Shown here in pieces: positions 46,611-55,954 of a stretch of 64,000 nucleotides of DNA. Position numbers and translations under genes: made by a program. Origin of the DNA: Chryseobacterium indologenes (GTDB taxonomy: Bacteria; Bacteroidota; Bacteroidia; Flavobacteriales; Weeksellaceae); contig LAZY01000030.1 in the NCBI GenBank assembly GCA_001013295.1, positions 164,569-228,568 on the forward strand, given 5' to 3'. Every line of letters starts with the position of its first letter. Position 1 is the stretch's first letter. The notes below the pieces were generated by a model. That model saw only the letters and a list, made by a program, of their open reading frames with translations. It did no database searches and was not told the DNA's origin.

Positions 46611-47165
46611 TTACCAATTCGCTACAATGTCATTAAACATCTTATTAATAATCCTATCGGTAACAATTTTCACCTGTGAGGTTTCAATATCACTCTGTGA
46701 TAAATTGCTGTTGAAAGCTGCTTCATCAGTATACGTTCTGTCAAAACTTTTATCCGGCTGTACTTTATTTTCACAATGCACTTTCACCGTGATGGTCAAT
46801 TTATTCTGAGCCTGCTGTATAACACCACCTGAAGGATTCGTCTGGGTGTTTGAACTGATCGTGGTAGGAGTGATTGAATAATCTGTAATCTCTCCTTCTA
46901 TCAGAATATCAGGATTTTCTTTAGTTCCCTTCAACGTTGTTCTCTGTAAGAATCTGTTCTGAACATCTGTGGAGAACTGTTGTGATAAGGCAGGGTTTAC
47001 AAGAGGGGCATTATTAGGAAATTCATTGATCTGAATCGTCTTTTCGCCTTTCAGGGATGATCCCGCCGTAAAGCTATAGCATGAATGTAAAGTTCCCAGC
47101 AGGGCTAAAAGTACCCCAACCAGCATATACTGTCTCAGATTAATATTTTTGATCTTACTATTCAT
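46611..47165 (-). CDS. lptE: LPS assembly lipoprotein LptE
   Basis: 184 residues. A lipoprotein signal with the lipobox GTLHSC (Cys29) is followed by CYSFTAGSSLKGEKTIQINEFPNNA, the family's typical start. LptE plugs the LptD barrel that inserts lipopolysaccharide in the outer membrane. LptD is not in the window. It is followed by the acidic TPR gene and preceded by the sigma-54 activator, a common Flavobacteriia order. Confidence 0.9.
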   Translation of the reverse strand: MNSKIKNINLRQYMLVGVLLALLGTLHSCYSFTAGSSLKGEKTIQINEFPNNAPLVNPALSQQFSTDVQNRFLQRTTLKGTKENPDILIEGEITDYSITPTTISSNTQTNPSGGVIQQAQNKLTITVKVHCENKVQPDKSFDRTYTDEAAFNSNLSQSDIETSQVKIVTDRIINKMFNDIVANW

Positions 47166-47222
47166 TTTTCTTATTTATTTCGCATCTTACTTAAATCCCG
47201 AAATCCTTTAAAGGTCAGGACA

Positions 47223-48512
47223 TTAATCTTCCAGATTATACTGTTTTATTTTTCGGTATAAGGTTCTCTGTGAAATTCCCAATTCATCAGCAGCTCTGTT
47301 CCTACGTCCTTTGTGCTTATCCAGCGCCTTGATAATCAGGTCTTTTTCATTATTCTGAAGAGAAAGAGACTCAGGTCTGTTTTCTTCCACTTCAATATCC
47401 TCAATATCTTCATAGCTGTCTTCCGGAGCTGAAATGATTGTTGGAGTCTGAACAGCCGGTGAATCGTTATTGTTCTCAAAATACAGCAAAGAGCCTGAAT
47501 TTACCTGCGGTTGACTTTCCGGAGTATAAATCCTGTTAATCAGGTTTTTCTCATGACTGCTCAAGTCACCGGTACCTCTGTTTTTGATCAATTCCGAAGT
47601 TAAGGATTTTAAATCATTAATATCATTCCGCATATCGAAGAGAATTTTATACATAATCTCTCTTTCGCTTCCGAAATCATTCTGCTTGGGTGTACTTGGT
47701 GTATTTACCACCATCGGCAGGTGGGTTTCCATTGGGATGTACTCAGCCAGTTTCTCGGCTGTAATATTTCTGTTTCTTTCCACAACGGTCATCTGCTCAA
47801 CCAGATTTCTCAATTGGCGGACATTCCCCGGGAAGGCATAATTTTCGATATAATGAACTGCACTTGGCTCCAGCTCGAGCTCCGGCATTCTGTATTTTTC
47901 TGCAAAATCTATTGCAAATTTTCTGAACAGCAAATGAATGTCTCCTTTTCTCTCTCTTAAAGGCGGCATATCGATCTGAACGGTATTCAGACGATAATAC
48001 AGATCCTCACGGAATCTTCCGTCATGAATCGCCTTCATCATGTTGACATTGGTAGCTGCTACAATTCTTACATTGGTCTTCTGGACCTGGGATGAACCTA
48101 CTTTCATAAATTCTCCGCTTTCAAGAACTCTTAAAAGACGAACCTGTGTCTGCAATGGCAGTTCTCCTACCTCATCCAGAAAAATAGTTCCTCCGTCTGC
48201 TACCTCAAAGTATCCTTTTCTGGTCGCTGTAGCTCCTGTAAAAGCTCCTTTCTCGTGTCCGAATAATTCGGAGTCAATCGTTCCTTCAGGGATTGCTCCA
48301 CAGTTGACCACAATATACGGCTGGTGCTTTCTTCGGGATTCTGAATGGATAATCTTCGGAATAAATTCTTTTCCTACTCCACTTTCTCCGATAACCAGTA
48401 CGGAAATGTCTGTGGGGGCTACCTGGATTGATTTTTCCAGGGCTCTGTTGAGTGCCGGAAAATTCCCGATAATTCCAAAGCGGTTTTTTATGTTTTGTAA
48501 CTCGTTGCTCAT
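47223..48512 (-). CDS. Sigma-54-dependent transcriptional activator
   Basis: 429 residues. The AAA+ domain starts near residue 12, with Walker A GESGVGKE (Val replaces the usual Thr), the sigma-54 contact loop GAFTGA and Walker B GGTIFLDEVGELP. A Fis-type DNA-binding end lies at about 390-427 (ALDKHKGRRNRAADELGISQRTLYRKIK). There is no receiver or ligand domain, so activity is probably set by protein partners or expression. It lies between lptE and the TPR gene on one strand. Confidence 0.93.
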   Translation of the reverse strand: MSNELQNIKNRFGIIGNFPALNRALEKSIQVAPTDISVLVIGESGVGKEFIPKIIHSESRRKHQPYIVVNCGAIPEGTIDSELFGHEKGAFTGATATRKGYFEVADGGTIFLDEVGELPLQTQVRLLRVLESGEFMKVGSSQVQKTNVRIVAATNVNMMKAIHDGRFREDLYYRLNTVQIDMPPLRERKGDIHLLFRKFAIDFAEKYRMPELELEPSAVHYIENYAFPGNVRQLRNLVEQMTVVERNRNITAEKLAEYIPMETHLPMVVNTPSTPKQNDFGSEREIMYKILFDMRNDINDLKSLTSELIKNRGTGDLSSHEKNLINRIYTPESQPQVNSGSLLYFENNNDSPAVQTPTIISAPEDSYEDIEDIEVEENRPESLSLQNNEKDLIIKALDKHKGRRNRAADELGISQRTLYRKIKQYNLED

Positions 48513-48548
48513 AAGTAAATTTTTGATTATTGATCTAATGTTAATCTT

Positions 48549-49346
48549 CTACAGTTCAGCGATCTGCTTTCTGTAGACTTTGTTGAAATGATGAGTGTAA
48601 ACGTCCTTCATCACCTTTCCTTCATCATACGTTTTTAATGCTAACATTTTCAAATCCAAATAATCTTTGTTTCTGATTTTAGAAACTTTACTTTTAAAGT
48701 ATATGTTCTCGGCAAAGTCGTATTCTTTGCTTTGTTTTTCAAAATTTTCCAGGGCTTTGTCATATCTTCCCAACTCAAAATAGGTTACCCCCAGTTGGTA
48801 ATGATCAAACAACCCTTTTACATAGCCTCTTGTAACCAGAAGTCTTTCAATAATTCCTGCCGCTTTTTCTTTCTGTCCTAAAGCACTATATGACATCGCT
48901 TTTACGACCTCCAGATGGTAATCTCCGTTTAAGGATCTTCCTAAATCTTTAGGATAATATTGTTTAAGCGTTTCCAGATCCTGAATAGCACCGCTATAAT
49001 CCCTCAGAAACTGGAATTTGCACCAGCCCCTGTAGCCAAGATGCATTTTAGGATCTAAAGCAACAGCCTTATCAATCAGAATCTTCCAGGTAGAAAAGTC
49101 TCCGTTTTTAAGGTAGGGAACCGCCTTCTCCATATAAGCACTGGAGAAATCCGGACATAGCTCAATCGCTTTATCAAAGCCTTCCTGTGACTCTGCGGAA
49201 CCTTGTAAATCTGAAGCCCAGTTGTATAACTCACAAGCTTTTTTGCAGTTCTCACCCTCTACTGCATTACAGTTGACCTGTGCAATAGTATTGGTGTAAA
49301 CGATAAGCAACAAAAAGCTAAGGTAATACCTCTGAAACTTTTCCAT
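48549..49346 (-). CDS. Exported TPR-repeat protein
   Basis: 265 residues from ATG 49346; a TTG start six bases upstream was not used. N-terminal signal (YYLSFLLLIVYTNTIAQ) and repeated helices of TPR type over about residues 40-220 (GFDKAIELCPDFSSAYMEKAVPYL, QLGVTYFELGRYDKALENFEKQSKEYDF). Two Cys near the N-terminus. It overlaps the gene upstream by 29 bases, so the two are coupled. Function unknown; a periplasmic scaffold is possible. Confidence 0.8.
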   Translation of the reverse strand: MEKFQRYYLSFLLLIVYTNTIAQVNCNAVEGENCKKACELYNWASDLQGSAESQEGFDKAIELCPDFSSAYMEKAVPYLKNGDFSTWKILIDKAVALDPKMHLGYRGWCKFQFLRDYSGAIQDLETLKQYYPKDLGRSLNGDYHLEVVKAMSYSALGQKEKAAGIIERLLVTRGYVKGLFDHYQLGVTYFELGRYDKALENFEKQSKEYDFAENIYFKSKVSKIRNKDYLDLKMLALKTYDEGKVMKDVYTHHFNKVYRKQIAEL

Positions 49347-49836
49347 TTTCAATTTTATAGGTTAAATACTGATAATAATCTACTTTTAAACCTTTTATCT
49401 CTTTCGGCATCCAGCCATCCAGTGATTTTGTGAACTTTAACAGCTTATTTTCCAGCTCTTCATCCAGGCGCATCTCTTTCAAATCTGAATTCAAATGCTT
49501 TAGTCTGAACCGGCCTGTCTTTCCTTCACAATTTACTAAAAATCTAACGGTAATATAACCATTGATCTTTTTTTCTGAGAATATATTTTCTTTTTTAAGT
49601 TTTTCTATAATGGCGATCTTTTCTCCTTTATACTCAAATTCCTTTGCTCCCTGATAATATTGAAAGCTAAAAGGACTATCCTTTCCTGCTCCACATTTTT
49701 TAAAATCAGCTTCATCCAGTTTTTCATCAAAGGATATATCTCCTACAGTATCCGGATACTTGCTGATGTTCTTCTCTGTCTGGCAAGACACCAGATTAAA
49801 GGAAAACAAAACCAACAGGTAAACCGCTCTTATCAA
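49318..49836 (-). CDS. Lipoprotein with TonB-C-like domain
   Basis: 172 residues. Lipoprotein signal with Cys19 (FNLVSCQTEK). The C-terminal part (NGYITVRFLVNCEGKTGRFRLKHLNSDLKEMRLDEELENKLLKFTKSLDGWMP, in pieces) resembles the fold of the TonB C-terminal domain. It lacks the membrane anchor and proline linker of real TonB. Its stop overlaps the TPR gene and the upstream miaB ends 6 bases before its start, so it is in the miaB transcript. Confidence 0.75.
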   Translation of the reverse strand: MIRAVYLLVLFSFNLVSCQTEKNISKYPDTVGDISFDEKLDEADFKKCGAGKDSPFSFQYYQGAKEFEYKGEKIAIIEKLKKENIFSEKKINGYITVRFLVNCEGKTGRFRLKHLNSDLKEMRLDEELENKLLKFTKSLDGWMPKEIKGLKVDYYQYLTYKIENGKVSEVLP

Positions 49837-49842
49837 AACTTA

Positions 49843-51288
49843 TTATTCTGTAATCCTACCTAAAAGTGTGCCCTGAGTATTGTCATAGACAAAAACGTCC
49901 ACAATGTCACCTATTTTCTGGCCTTCAAGTTTATCAAAAACACATACGGCATTCTGAGAATTCCTTCCCTTCCACTGATTTTCGTTTTTCTTGGAAGTTC
50001 CCTCGATCAGGATCTGATGCCTCTTTCCTACATAAGATTTCATTCTCATTCTGGAAAGTTCTCCCTGAAGGGCAATCACCTCAGCAAGACGTCTCTGCTT
50101 CACATCAGCCGGAATATTGTCTTCCATTTTCTTGTGAGCAGGTGTCCCCGGTCTCTCGGAATAAGCAAACATATAACCGTAGTCATATTCTACTTCTCTC
50201 ATCAGGCTTAATGTATCCTGGTGATCTTCTTCTGTTTCATTGCAGAATCCTACGATCATATCCTGAGAGAAAGCTACTTCCGGAACAATTTCTTTTGCCT
50301 TTTTGATCAGCTCAAGATATTCTTCACGGGTATGCTGTCTGTTCATCGCTTCAAGCATATTATTGCTTCCACTTTGTACAGGAAGGTGTACATATTTACA
50401 GATATTATCATGTTTTGCCATCATTTTGAATACCTCCAGGCTCATGTCCTGAGGGTTGGAAGTGGAAAATCTGATTCTCATTTCAGGAACTGCTTTTGCT
50501 ACAAGATCAAGCAGGTGAGCAAAATCTACTGCTGTAGCTTTCTGCATTTCAGAAGCTTTTGCAAAGTCTTTTTTAGGACCTCCTCCATACCACAGGTAAG
50601 AATCTACATTCTGTCCTAAAAGGGTAATTTCTTTATATCCGCTATTCGCAAGATCTTTACATTCTTCAATGATGGAATGTGGATCACGGCTTCTTTCTCT
50701 TCCTCTGGTAAACGGAACCACACAGAATGTGCACATATTATCACAACCTCTGGTAATGGTTACAAAGGCCGTAACTCCGTTTCCTCCTAAACGTACAGGA
50801 TTAATATCAGCATAAGTCTCTTCTTTGGAAAGAATAACGTTGATAGCATCTCTACCGTCATCTGTTTCTTTCAAAAGGTTTGGTAAGTCTCTGTAAGCAT
50901 CCGGTCCTACCACAAGGTCAACCAATTGCTCTTCTTCCAGGAATTTTGTTTTTAGCCTTTCCGCCATGCATCCCAGAACCCCCACCGTCATATTAGGTTT
51001 TTCCTTCTTTAGATTTTTAAACTGGGAAAGACGCATTCTTACCGTCTGCTCAGCTTTTTCACGAATGGAACATGTATTCAACAGGATAAGGTCAGCTTCT
51101 TCTACTTTCATCGTTGTATTATATCCCTGTTCGTTAAGAATGGATGCAACAATTTCAGAGTCAGAGAAATTCATCTGACACCCATAGCTTTCTAAAAACA
51201 GTTTTTTAGAATTTTCCGGTCTTTCAGCAATAGCAAAGGCTTCGCCCTGTTTGGTTTCGTCTATATATTTTTCCTGCACGGCAATCAA
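49843..51288 (-). CDS. miaB: tRNA-2-methylthio-N6-dimethylallyladenosine synthase MiaB
   Basis: 481 residues, radical SAM methylthiotransferase acting on tRNA position 37. The N-terminal UPF0004 domain with its Cys residues ([30 protein letters not shown]), the radical SAM triad [21 protein letters not shown], and the C-terminal TRAM domain are all present. It is first in a transcript with the lipoprotein and TPR genes. Confidence 0.97.
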   Translation of the reverse strand: MIAVQEKYIDETKQGEAFAIAERPENSKKLFLESYGCQMNFSDSEIVASILNEQGYNTTMKVEEADLILLNTCSIREKAEQTVRMRLSQFKNLKKEKPNMTVGVLGCMAERLKTKFLEEEQLVDLVVGPDAYRDLPNLLKETDDGRDAINVILSKEETYADINPVRLGGNGVTAFVTITRGCDNMCTFCVVPFTRGRERSRDPHSIIEECKDLANSGYKEITLLGQNVDSYLWYGGGPKKDFAKASEMQKATAVDFAHLLDLVAKAVPEMRIRFSTSNPQDMSLEVFKMMAKHDNICKYVHLPVQSGSNNMLEAMNRQHTREEYLELIKKAKEIVPEVAFSQDMIVGFCNETEEDHQDTLSLMREVEYDYGYMFAYSERPGTPAHKKMEDNIPADVKQRRLAEVIALQGELSRMRMKSYVGKRHQILIEGTSKKNENQWKGRNSQNAVCVFDKLEGQKIGDIVDVFVYDNTQGTLLGRITE

Positions 51289-51328
51289 TTTTGGGTTCGT
51301 AATTGGAGATCACGAACAAATGAGTCTG

Positions 51329-51361
51329 CAAAGATACAAAATATTGTGACAGAATGTCAGG
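51329..51361 (-). promoter_or_regulatory. miaB -7 element with adjacent dyad
   Basis: TATCTTTG (51329-51336, minus strand) is a full -7 match. A dyad TGACA-GAA-TGTCA (51349-51361) sits where -33 contacts would be, possibly an operator. Confidence 0.5.
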
Positions 51362-51450
51362 AGATTATTTTAACAAAATTATAAACTCTATTAAATACTA
51401 TATGTATTAGAAAAATCTCCAATCATTCGGTGTATATATGAAGATAACTT

Positions 51451-51870
51451 TTAATCATGATCATAAGTATTATTATTAAACCTGATTTTCATGATAGCCT
51501 TAGAATCCACCGGAACACCACCTTTTGTTGCAGGACTCCATTTCCCTTTTACTTTTTTAAGGGCATACTTCATATCATCAACGAACATTTCATTGTTTTT
51601 GAATTTAGGAAGTACATCCAGTTTATCAATTTTACCTTTTGAATTAATATTAAAAATGAAGGTCACTTCACCCTGGATTGCATATAAAGCCATATCAATA
51701 TAAGCATGAACCATGTTCAGAAATTCTTTTCTGAATGCTTCTTCCCCACCGGGAAATTCTGCTTTTTGGAAATTTGCGCTGCCTTGGTATTCGTATTGGG
51801 CTGTTGTGGCCTGCGAAAATGCTTTACTGCTTAGTATCAGTAAAGGTAAAATTAAAAGATATTTTCTCAT
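51451..51870 (-). CDS. Exported TonB-C-like protein (downstream copy)
   Basis: 139 residues from ATG 51870 (a longer frame to 51960 overlaps the upstream gene and was rejected). Signal peptide (KYLLILPLLILSSKAFSQ), then a small TonB-C-like fold (GEVTFIFNINSKGKIDKLDVLPK, KKVKGKWSPATKGGVPVDSKAIMKIRF). It is a paralogue of the gene just upstream, separated by 17 bases. No membrane anchor or proline linker, so it is not a standard TonB. Function unknown. Confidence 0.75.
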   Translation of the reverse strand: MRKYLLILPLLILSSKAFSQATTAQYEYQGSANFQKAEFPGGEEAFRKEFLNMVHAYIDMALYAIQGEVTFIFNINSKGKIDKLDVLPKFKNNEMFVDDMKYALKKVKGKWSPATKGGVPVDSKAIMKIRFNNNTYDHD

Positions 51871-51887
51871 GGTTAAAGTTAAAGATC

Positions 51888-52367
51888 TTACATATCCACT
51901 GATACGGAAGAAAAGTTTATATTCATTTTTATCTGTGAAGCTACAGGTTTTCCACCACATGATGCGGGCGTCCAGTTTTTCTTGATTCTTCTTACAACAT
52001 ATTGCATATCGTCAAAGAAAACACCACTGTTCGCGACCTTAGGCATTCCTTTCATATCAATGACTTTTCCTTTGGCATCAAGGACTAGAGTAAATGTAAA
52101 GTCTCCTGCCAACGAATAAAAATCCGAGTTAAGGTAAGCATACATATATTTGTTCAGGATATTTTTATAAGCAGCAACTCCACCTTCATAAGCTGCCGGT
52201 TTAAAGTCATTACATTTAACAGCAACCTGCATAAACGGCTCTTTAATATCGATTTTTAAAATATTCTTATTGTTTTCATTGATAAAAGAGTCATCTCGTT
52301 CTTCCTGATCCTGAGCAAATGAAAAATTTGCTACGCAAAGAGCCAAAAATAAGAGTATCGTTTTCAT
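51888..52367 (-). CDS. Exported TonB-C-like protein (upstream copy)
   Basis: 159 residues with signal peptide (MKTILLFLALCVANFSFAQ) and the same architecture as its downstream paralogue (GDFTFTLVLDAKGKVIDMKGMPK, RRIKKNWTPASCGGKPV). It carries an extra N-terminal acidic stretch (DQEERDDSFINENN). A promoter with an overlapping 16-base palindrome lies upstream. Both proteins would be free in the periplasm. Confidence 0.75.
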   Translation of the reverse strand: MKTILLFLALCVANFSFAQDQEERDDSFINENNKNILKIDIKEPFMQVAVKCNDFKPAAYEGGVAAYKNILNKYMYAYLNSDFYSLAGDFTFTLVLDAKGKVIDMKGMPKVANSGVFFDDMQYVVRRIKKNWTPASCGGKPVASQIKMNINFSSVSVDM

Positions 52368-52397
52368 AATTTATTTTATTATAAGTTAAATATTAAG

Positions 52398-52416
52398 CAA
52401 AGGTAAATATTTACCT
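52398..52416 (-). promoter_or_regulatory. -7 element overlapping a perfect 16-base palindrome
   Basis: TACCTTTG (52398-52405, minus strand) is a full -7 match, and AGGTAAATATTTACCT (52401-52416) is a perfect palindrome over the same bases, a candidate repressor site. Confidence 0.55.
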
Positions 52417-52423
52417 GATGTAT

Positions 52424-52456
52424 AAAAAAGAAAAACTTCACACAAAATGTGAAGTT
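52424..52456 (-). terminator. Terminator of poxB
   Basis: AACTTCACA pairs with TGTGAAGTT on the minus strand around five bases, followed by a T-rich tail. Confidence 0.8.
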
Positions 52457-52503
52457 ATGTAAGGCTCTTTATAAAAACAGCCCATTATCCTTATTTATTC
52501 CAT

Positions 52504-54237
52504 CTATAAAAGCCTTTTGATATGTTTATAATTGCTTTTTACCGTTTCAAATACCTCATCCATTTTTCCGCCAAGCATGAGTTGTGCCATCGACTTTGTC
52601 ATCCCCATAATCTGATCAAATTCAATTTTGGGAGGAAGTGCCAGAGCATTAGGATTGGTGAATATATTCAAAAGGTAAGGCCCTTTGTGCTCGAGACATT
52701 CCTTGATTGCTCCTTCCACCTCTTCGGGCAGATGAACATTTCTCCCCGGATACCCCATTGCATGGGCCACCATTGCAAAATCCGGATTAATCATATTCGT
52801 TTCATTATCGGGCATTCCGCCAACCTCCATTTCCAGCTTTACCATTCCCAGAGTCCTGTTATTAAAAACTATCAGCTTTATTGGTAATTTATACTGAAAA
52901 ATAGTAGCCATATCTCCCAATAACATAGAGAGTCCACCATCTCCACACATAGCAATCACCTGTCTTTCCGGATGCGACAACGCTGCTCCGATAGCCATTG
53001 GCATTGCATTGGCCATCGATCCATGATTAAATGATCCTAACATTTTTCTTTTACCGGTTCCTGTAATAAATCTGGCTCCCCAAACACAACACATTCCGGT
53101 ATCTACAGTAAAAATAGCATCCTTTTCGGCCAGACGATCTAAAGTATGGGCTACATATTCAGGCTGAATCGCATTCTCTTTTCCAAAATCTTTTACATAC
53201 TCCAACTGGTTTTCTTTCACTTTATCATAAAAAGCCAATTGTTCATTAAGAAAATGAGCATCTGTTTTTTCTTTCAGAAGAGGAAGTAACGCTTTAATTG
53301 TTTCCCGGACATCTCCTGTAAGTCCCAATTCCAGTTTCGCTCTTCTCCCTAATCTCTCTGCACTTTCATCGATCTGTACAATCTTATTTTTTACCGGCAT
53401 GAATTTCTGATACGGAAAATCTGTCCCTAAAAGAATAACCAGATCTGCTTCATGCATCGCATGATAGGCTGATGGAAGTCCCAATAGCCCGGTGAGTCCT
53501 ACTTCATTAGGATTATTAGGTTGAATATCCATTTTTCCACGGAACGAATAGCCTACGGGTGCTTTTAAAAGTTGAGCCAGTGTGATCACTTCAGCACTCG
53601 CCTCAGCAGCTCCTATTCCACAGTAAAGGGTTACCTTCTTACTTTCATTTACAAGGCCTGCAAGACTTCGAAGCTCATCATCTGAAGGTCTTATAACGGG
53701 ATTGGTTTTAAAGATTTGTGTGGAAGTAGTCGTTTCCTCTGCTTCCAGCTCAGAAACATCTCCCGGAAGGCCGATTACAGCCACTCCTTTTTTAGATATA
53801 GCATGTTGAAGGGCCGTCTGAACGGTTCTCTGCACCTGCTCCGGACGGGTAATCATCTGATTATAATAACTACAATCATCAAACAGTTTTATGGTATTGG
53901 TTTCCTGGAAGTAGTCCATTCCCATTTCATCACTGGGAATTGTAGAGGCAATCACCAGCATAGGAACATGAGATCGGTGCGCTTCATAAACCCCATTGAT
54001 CAGATGAACATGTCCCGGACCACAACTGCCTGCACATACGGCCAGCCCATCCAGCTCTGCTTCTGCGGCAGCGGCATAAGCCCCAACTTCTTCATGCCTT
54101 ACATGAATCCATTGGATACTGCTTTTTTTGACCGCAATATTAAGATGATTGAGACTATCTCCCGTTACTGCGTAAATTCTTTTCACATTGGCATTTTCGA
54201 GCATTTCAACAATTTGCTCTGCTATGTTTTTCGCCAT
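52504..54237 (-). CDS. poxB: Thiamine-diphosphate pyruvate oxidase / pyruvate dehydrogenase (quinone)
   Basis: 577 residues from ATG 54237; the frame to 54312 adds 25 unconserved residues. Pyruvate decarboxylation to acetate with electrons passed to the membrane quinone pool is the known PoxB reaction. The TPP-contact Glu is in HVRHEEVGAYAAA and the TPP-binding motif is GDGGLSMLLGDMATIFQYKLPIKLIVFNN (in pieces). Length fits the 572-residue E. coli enzyme. Oxygen-using pyruvate oxidase is an alternative. Confidence 0.88.
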   Translation of the reverse strand: MAKNIAEQIVEMLENANVKRIYAVTGDSLNHLNIAVKKSSIQWIHVRHEEVGAYAAAAEAELDGLAVCAGSCGPGHVHLINGVYEAHRSHVPMLVIASTIPSDEMGMDYFQETNTIKLFDDCSYYNQMITRPEQVQRTVQTALQHAISKKGVAVIGLPGDVSELEAEETTTSTQIFKTNPVIRPSDDELRSLAGLVNESKKVTLYCGIGAAEASAEVITLAQLLKAPVGYSFRGKMDIQPNNPNEVGLTGLLGLPSAYHAMHEADLVILLGTDFPYQKFMPVKNKIVQIDESAERLGRRAKLELGLTGDVRETIKALLPLLKEKTDAHFLNEQLAFYDKVKENQLEYVKDFGKENAIQPEYVAHTLDRLAEKDAIFTVDTGMCCVWGARFITGTGKRKMLGSFNHGSMANAMPMAIGAALSHPERQVIAMCGDGGLSMLLGDMATIFQYKLPIKLIVFNNRTLGMVKLEMEVGGMPDNETNMINPDFAMVAHAMGYPGRNVHLPEEVEGAIKECLEHKGPYLLNIFTNPNALALPPKIEFDQIMGMTKSMAQLMLGGKMDEVFETVKSNYKHIKRLL

Positions 54238-54309
54238 AATTATTCTATTTGGTGGTTGTTTGTTATGAATACTGGTGTTCGGCAGGAATACAAATGCTCC
54301 TATCTCTAT

Positions 54310-54317
54310 CAAATTTA
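54310..54317 (-). promoter_or_regulatory. -7 element of poxB
   Basis: TAAATTTG on the minus strand is a full TAnnTTTG match, 72 bases before the ATG. No TTG is well placed upstream. Confidence 0.4.
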
Positions 54318-54440
54318 GCTAATTAAATCGGATTTCTAATATGACATTACTGTTAAAACCTAACAGGTTTAATATATAGAATTCACAAGAATCTTTCAAT
54401 GTGAAAAACAATAAGTGAGCATTTGTTGCTACTAGTATTA

Positions 54441-54476
54441 AAAAAGAATCGGCTGCCCAAAGGGCAGCCGATTCTT
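54441..54476 (-). terminator. Terminator of lysA
   Basis: A perfect 13-base stem (GAATCGGCTGCCC with GGGCAGCCGATTC) and 3-base loop, with T-rich sequence after it on the minus strand. Confidence 0.9.
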
Positions 54477-54491
54477 CTATTGTCTATTGAC

Positions 54492-55694
54492 TTACATTAC
54501 CACTTCGATCTGGTTTCTCAATAAGTCTTCAAATTCGTCTCTCTTACGGATCAGGTGAGCTTTTCCATCCAGGAATAAAACTTCTGCAGGCTTCAGTCTT
54601 GAATTGAAGTTGGAACTCATTTCAAAACCATAAGCTCCGGCATTGTGGAACGCCAGAATATCACCTTCTCTTACTTCATTCAGTTTTCTGTCCCACGCAA
54701 AGGTATCTGTCTCACAAATATTTCCTACTACAGTATAAATTCTTTCTGCTCCTTTAGGATTAGACAAGTTTTCAATCATATGGTAAGAATCATAAAACAT
54801 CGGACGAATCAGATGGTTGAACCCTGAGTTCACACCTACAAATACTGTAGCGGTAGTCTGCTTGATCACATTAGCTTTTACTAAAAGGTAACCACTTTTC
54901 CCTACCAGGAATTTCCCTGGCTCAAACCATAATTCGAATTTTTTCCCTGTAGATTTTGAGAACTCAGAAATTACTTTTTCTACTTTTTTCCCTAATGTTC
55001 TTACATCTGTTTCTTCTTCGCTGTCCTGATAAGGAATTTTGAAACCACTTCCCATATCCAGGTATTTCAGGTTCGGGAAATGCTCGGAAAGTTCCAGCAT
55101 AATCTCAAGAGCCTGAAGGAATACATCCGGATCTTTGATTTCACTTCCTGTATGCATGTGAAGTCCTTCTACATTCAGGTTGGTACTTTTCATCACTCTT
55201 TCGATGTGGCGCACCTGGTGAATGGAGATACCGAACTTACTGTCGATATGCCCCGTTGAAATTTTATAGTTACCTCCGGCAAAAATATGTGGGTTGATTC
55301 TTACTAAAATAGGGTATGTATTTCCGTATTTATTCCCGAACTGTTCAAGAATAGAAATGTTATCAATGTTAATATGAACTCCGAAAGTCATTGCCTCTTC
55401 TATTTCTGCCAAGTCAACACAATTGGGTGTAAACAATATTTTTTCTTTCGAAAAACCTGCTTTTAATCCAAGTTTAACTTCATTAATAGATACACAATCC
55501 AAAGAAGCACCCAGGTTCTTGACATACTTAAGGATATTGATGTTCGTCAATGCCTTCGCTGCATAGAAGAACTTCGTATGTTTTAAAAAAGAAGATGTAA
55601 GTTTCTCGTATTGAACTTTGATAGACTCAGCATCATAAACGTACACGGGTGTGCCAAACTCATTGGCAATCTTTAATAATTCTTTTGAATTCAT
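54492..55694 (-). CDS. lysA: Diaminopimelate decarboxylase
   Basis: 400 residues, PLP enzyme making L-lysine from meso-DAP, the last step of lysine synthesis. The PLP Lys is in FFYAAKALTN, with HMHTGSEI, EPGKFLVG and the substrate-contact CETDTF region all present. The 5' leader holds a Lys-rich small ORF and a terminator hairpin, so attenuation by lysine supply is likely. Confidence 0.95.
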   Translation of the reverse strand: MNSKELLKIANEFGTPVYVYDAESIKVQYEKLTSSFLKHTKFFYAAKALTNINILKYVKNLGASLDCVSINEVKLGLKAGFSKEKILFTPNCVDLAEIEEAMTFGVHINIDNISILEQFGNKYGNTYPILVRINPHIFAGGNYKISTGHIDSKFGISIHQVRHIERVMKSTNLNVEGLHMHTGSEIKDPDVFLQALEIMLELSEHFPNLKYLDMGSGFKIPYQDSEEETDVRTLGKKVEKVISEFSKSTGKKFELWFEPGKFLVGKSGYLLVKANVIKQTTATVFVGVNSGFNHLIRPMFYDSYHMIENLSNPKGAERIYTVVGNICETDTFAWDRKLNEVREGDILAFHNAGAYGFEMSSNFNSRLKPAEVLFLDGKAHLIRKRDEFEDLLRNQIEVVM

Positions 55695-55710
55695 AATTTC
55701 ATTTTAACAT

Positions 55711-55744
55711 AAAAAAAGGCAGATTCTTCGTAAAAGAGCCTGCC
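55711..55744 (-). terminator. Attenuator-like terminator in the lysA leader
   Basis: GGCAG and CTGCC with an inner TCTT/AAGA pairing form a hairpin followed by seven T on the minus strand. It lies 33 bases after the leader ORF stop and 17 bases before the lysA ATG. Confidence 0.75.
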
Positions 55745-55776
55745 ACATTGATTATTTTTTATGCAAGACAAGTCTT

Positions 55777-55848
55777 TTAAATATTCCAAACCTTAGAGAA
55801 CTTTACAGCTCCCTTTTTTCCAGTTTTATTTTGTTTAAAATTTTGCAT
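55777..55848 (-). CDS. Candidate lysine-rich leader peptide of lysA
   Basis: 23-codon ORF from ATG 55848 to TAA 55777. Six of 23 residues are Lys (positions 5, 8, 11, 12, 16, 19), in the stretch FKQNKTGKKGAVKFSK, and a Trp follows near the end. It lies between a consensus -7 element and a terminator hairpin in front of lysA. Lys codon stalling as a signal is inferred from this layout. The antiterminator is not obvious: GGAGCTG inside the ORF can pair weakly with CAGGCTCT of the terminator arm. Confidence 0.6.
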   Translation of the reverse strand: MQNFKQNKTGKKGAVKFSKVWNI

Positions 55849-55868
55849 TGCTTCTACTTATTTTTTTA

Positions 55869-55876
55869 CAAAAATA
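55869..55876 (-). promoter_or_regulatory. -7 element of the lysA leader transcript
   Basis: TATTTTTG on the minus strand is a full match to TAnnTTTG, 20 bases before the leader ORF ATG, so the leader would be translated from very near the RNA 5' end. The -33 TTG is weak. Confidence 0.6.
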
Positions 55877-55954
55877 CTATTTATTTTTTATTTCGAGAAA
55901 ATTGATTTGAAAACCATCTTCTTCCTGAGAACATATAAGGTCTGAATTCCTTTA

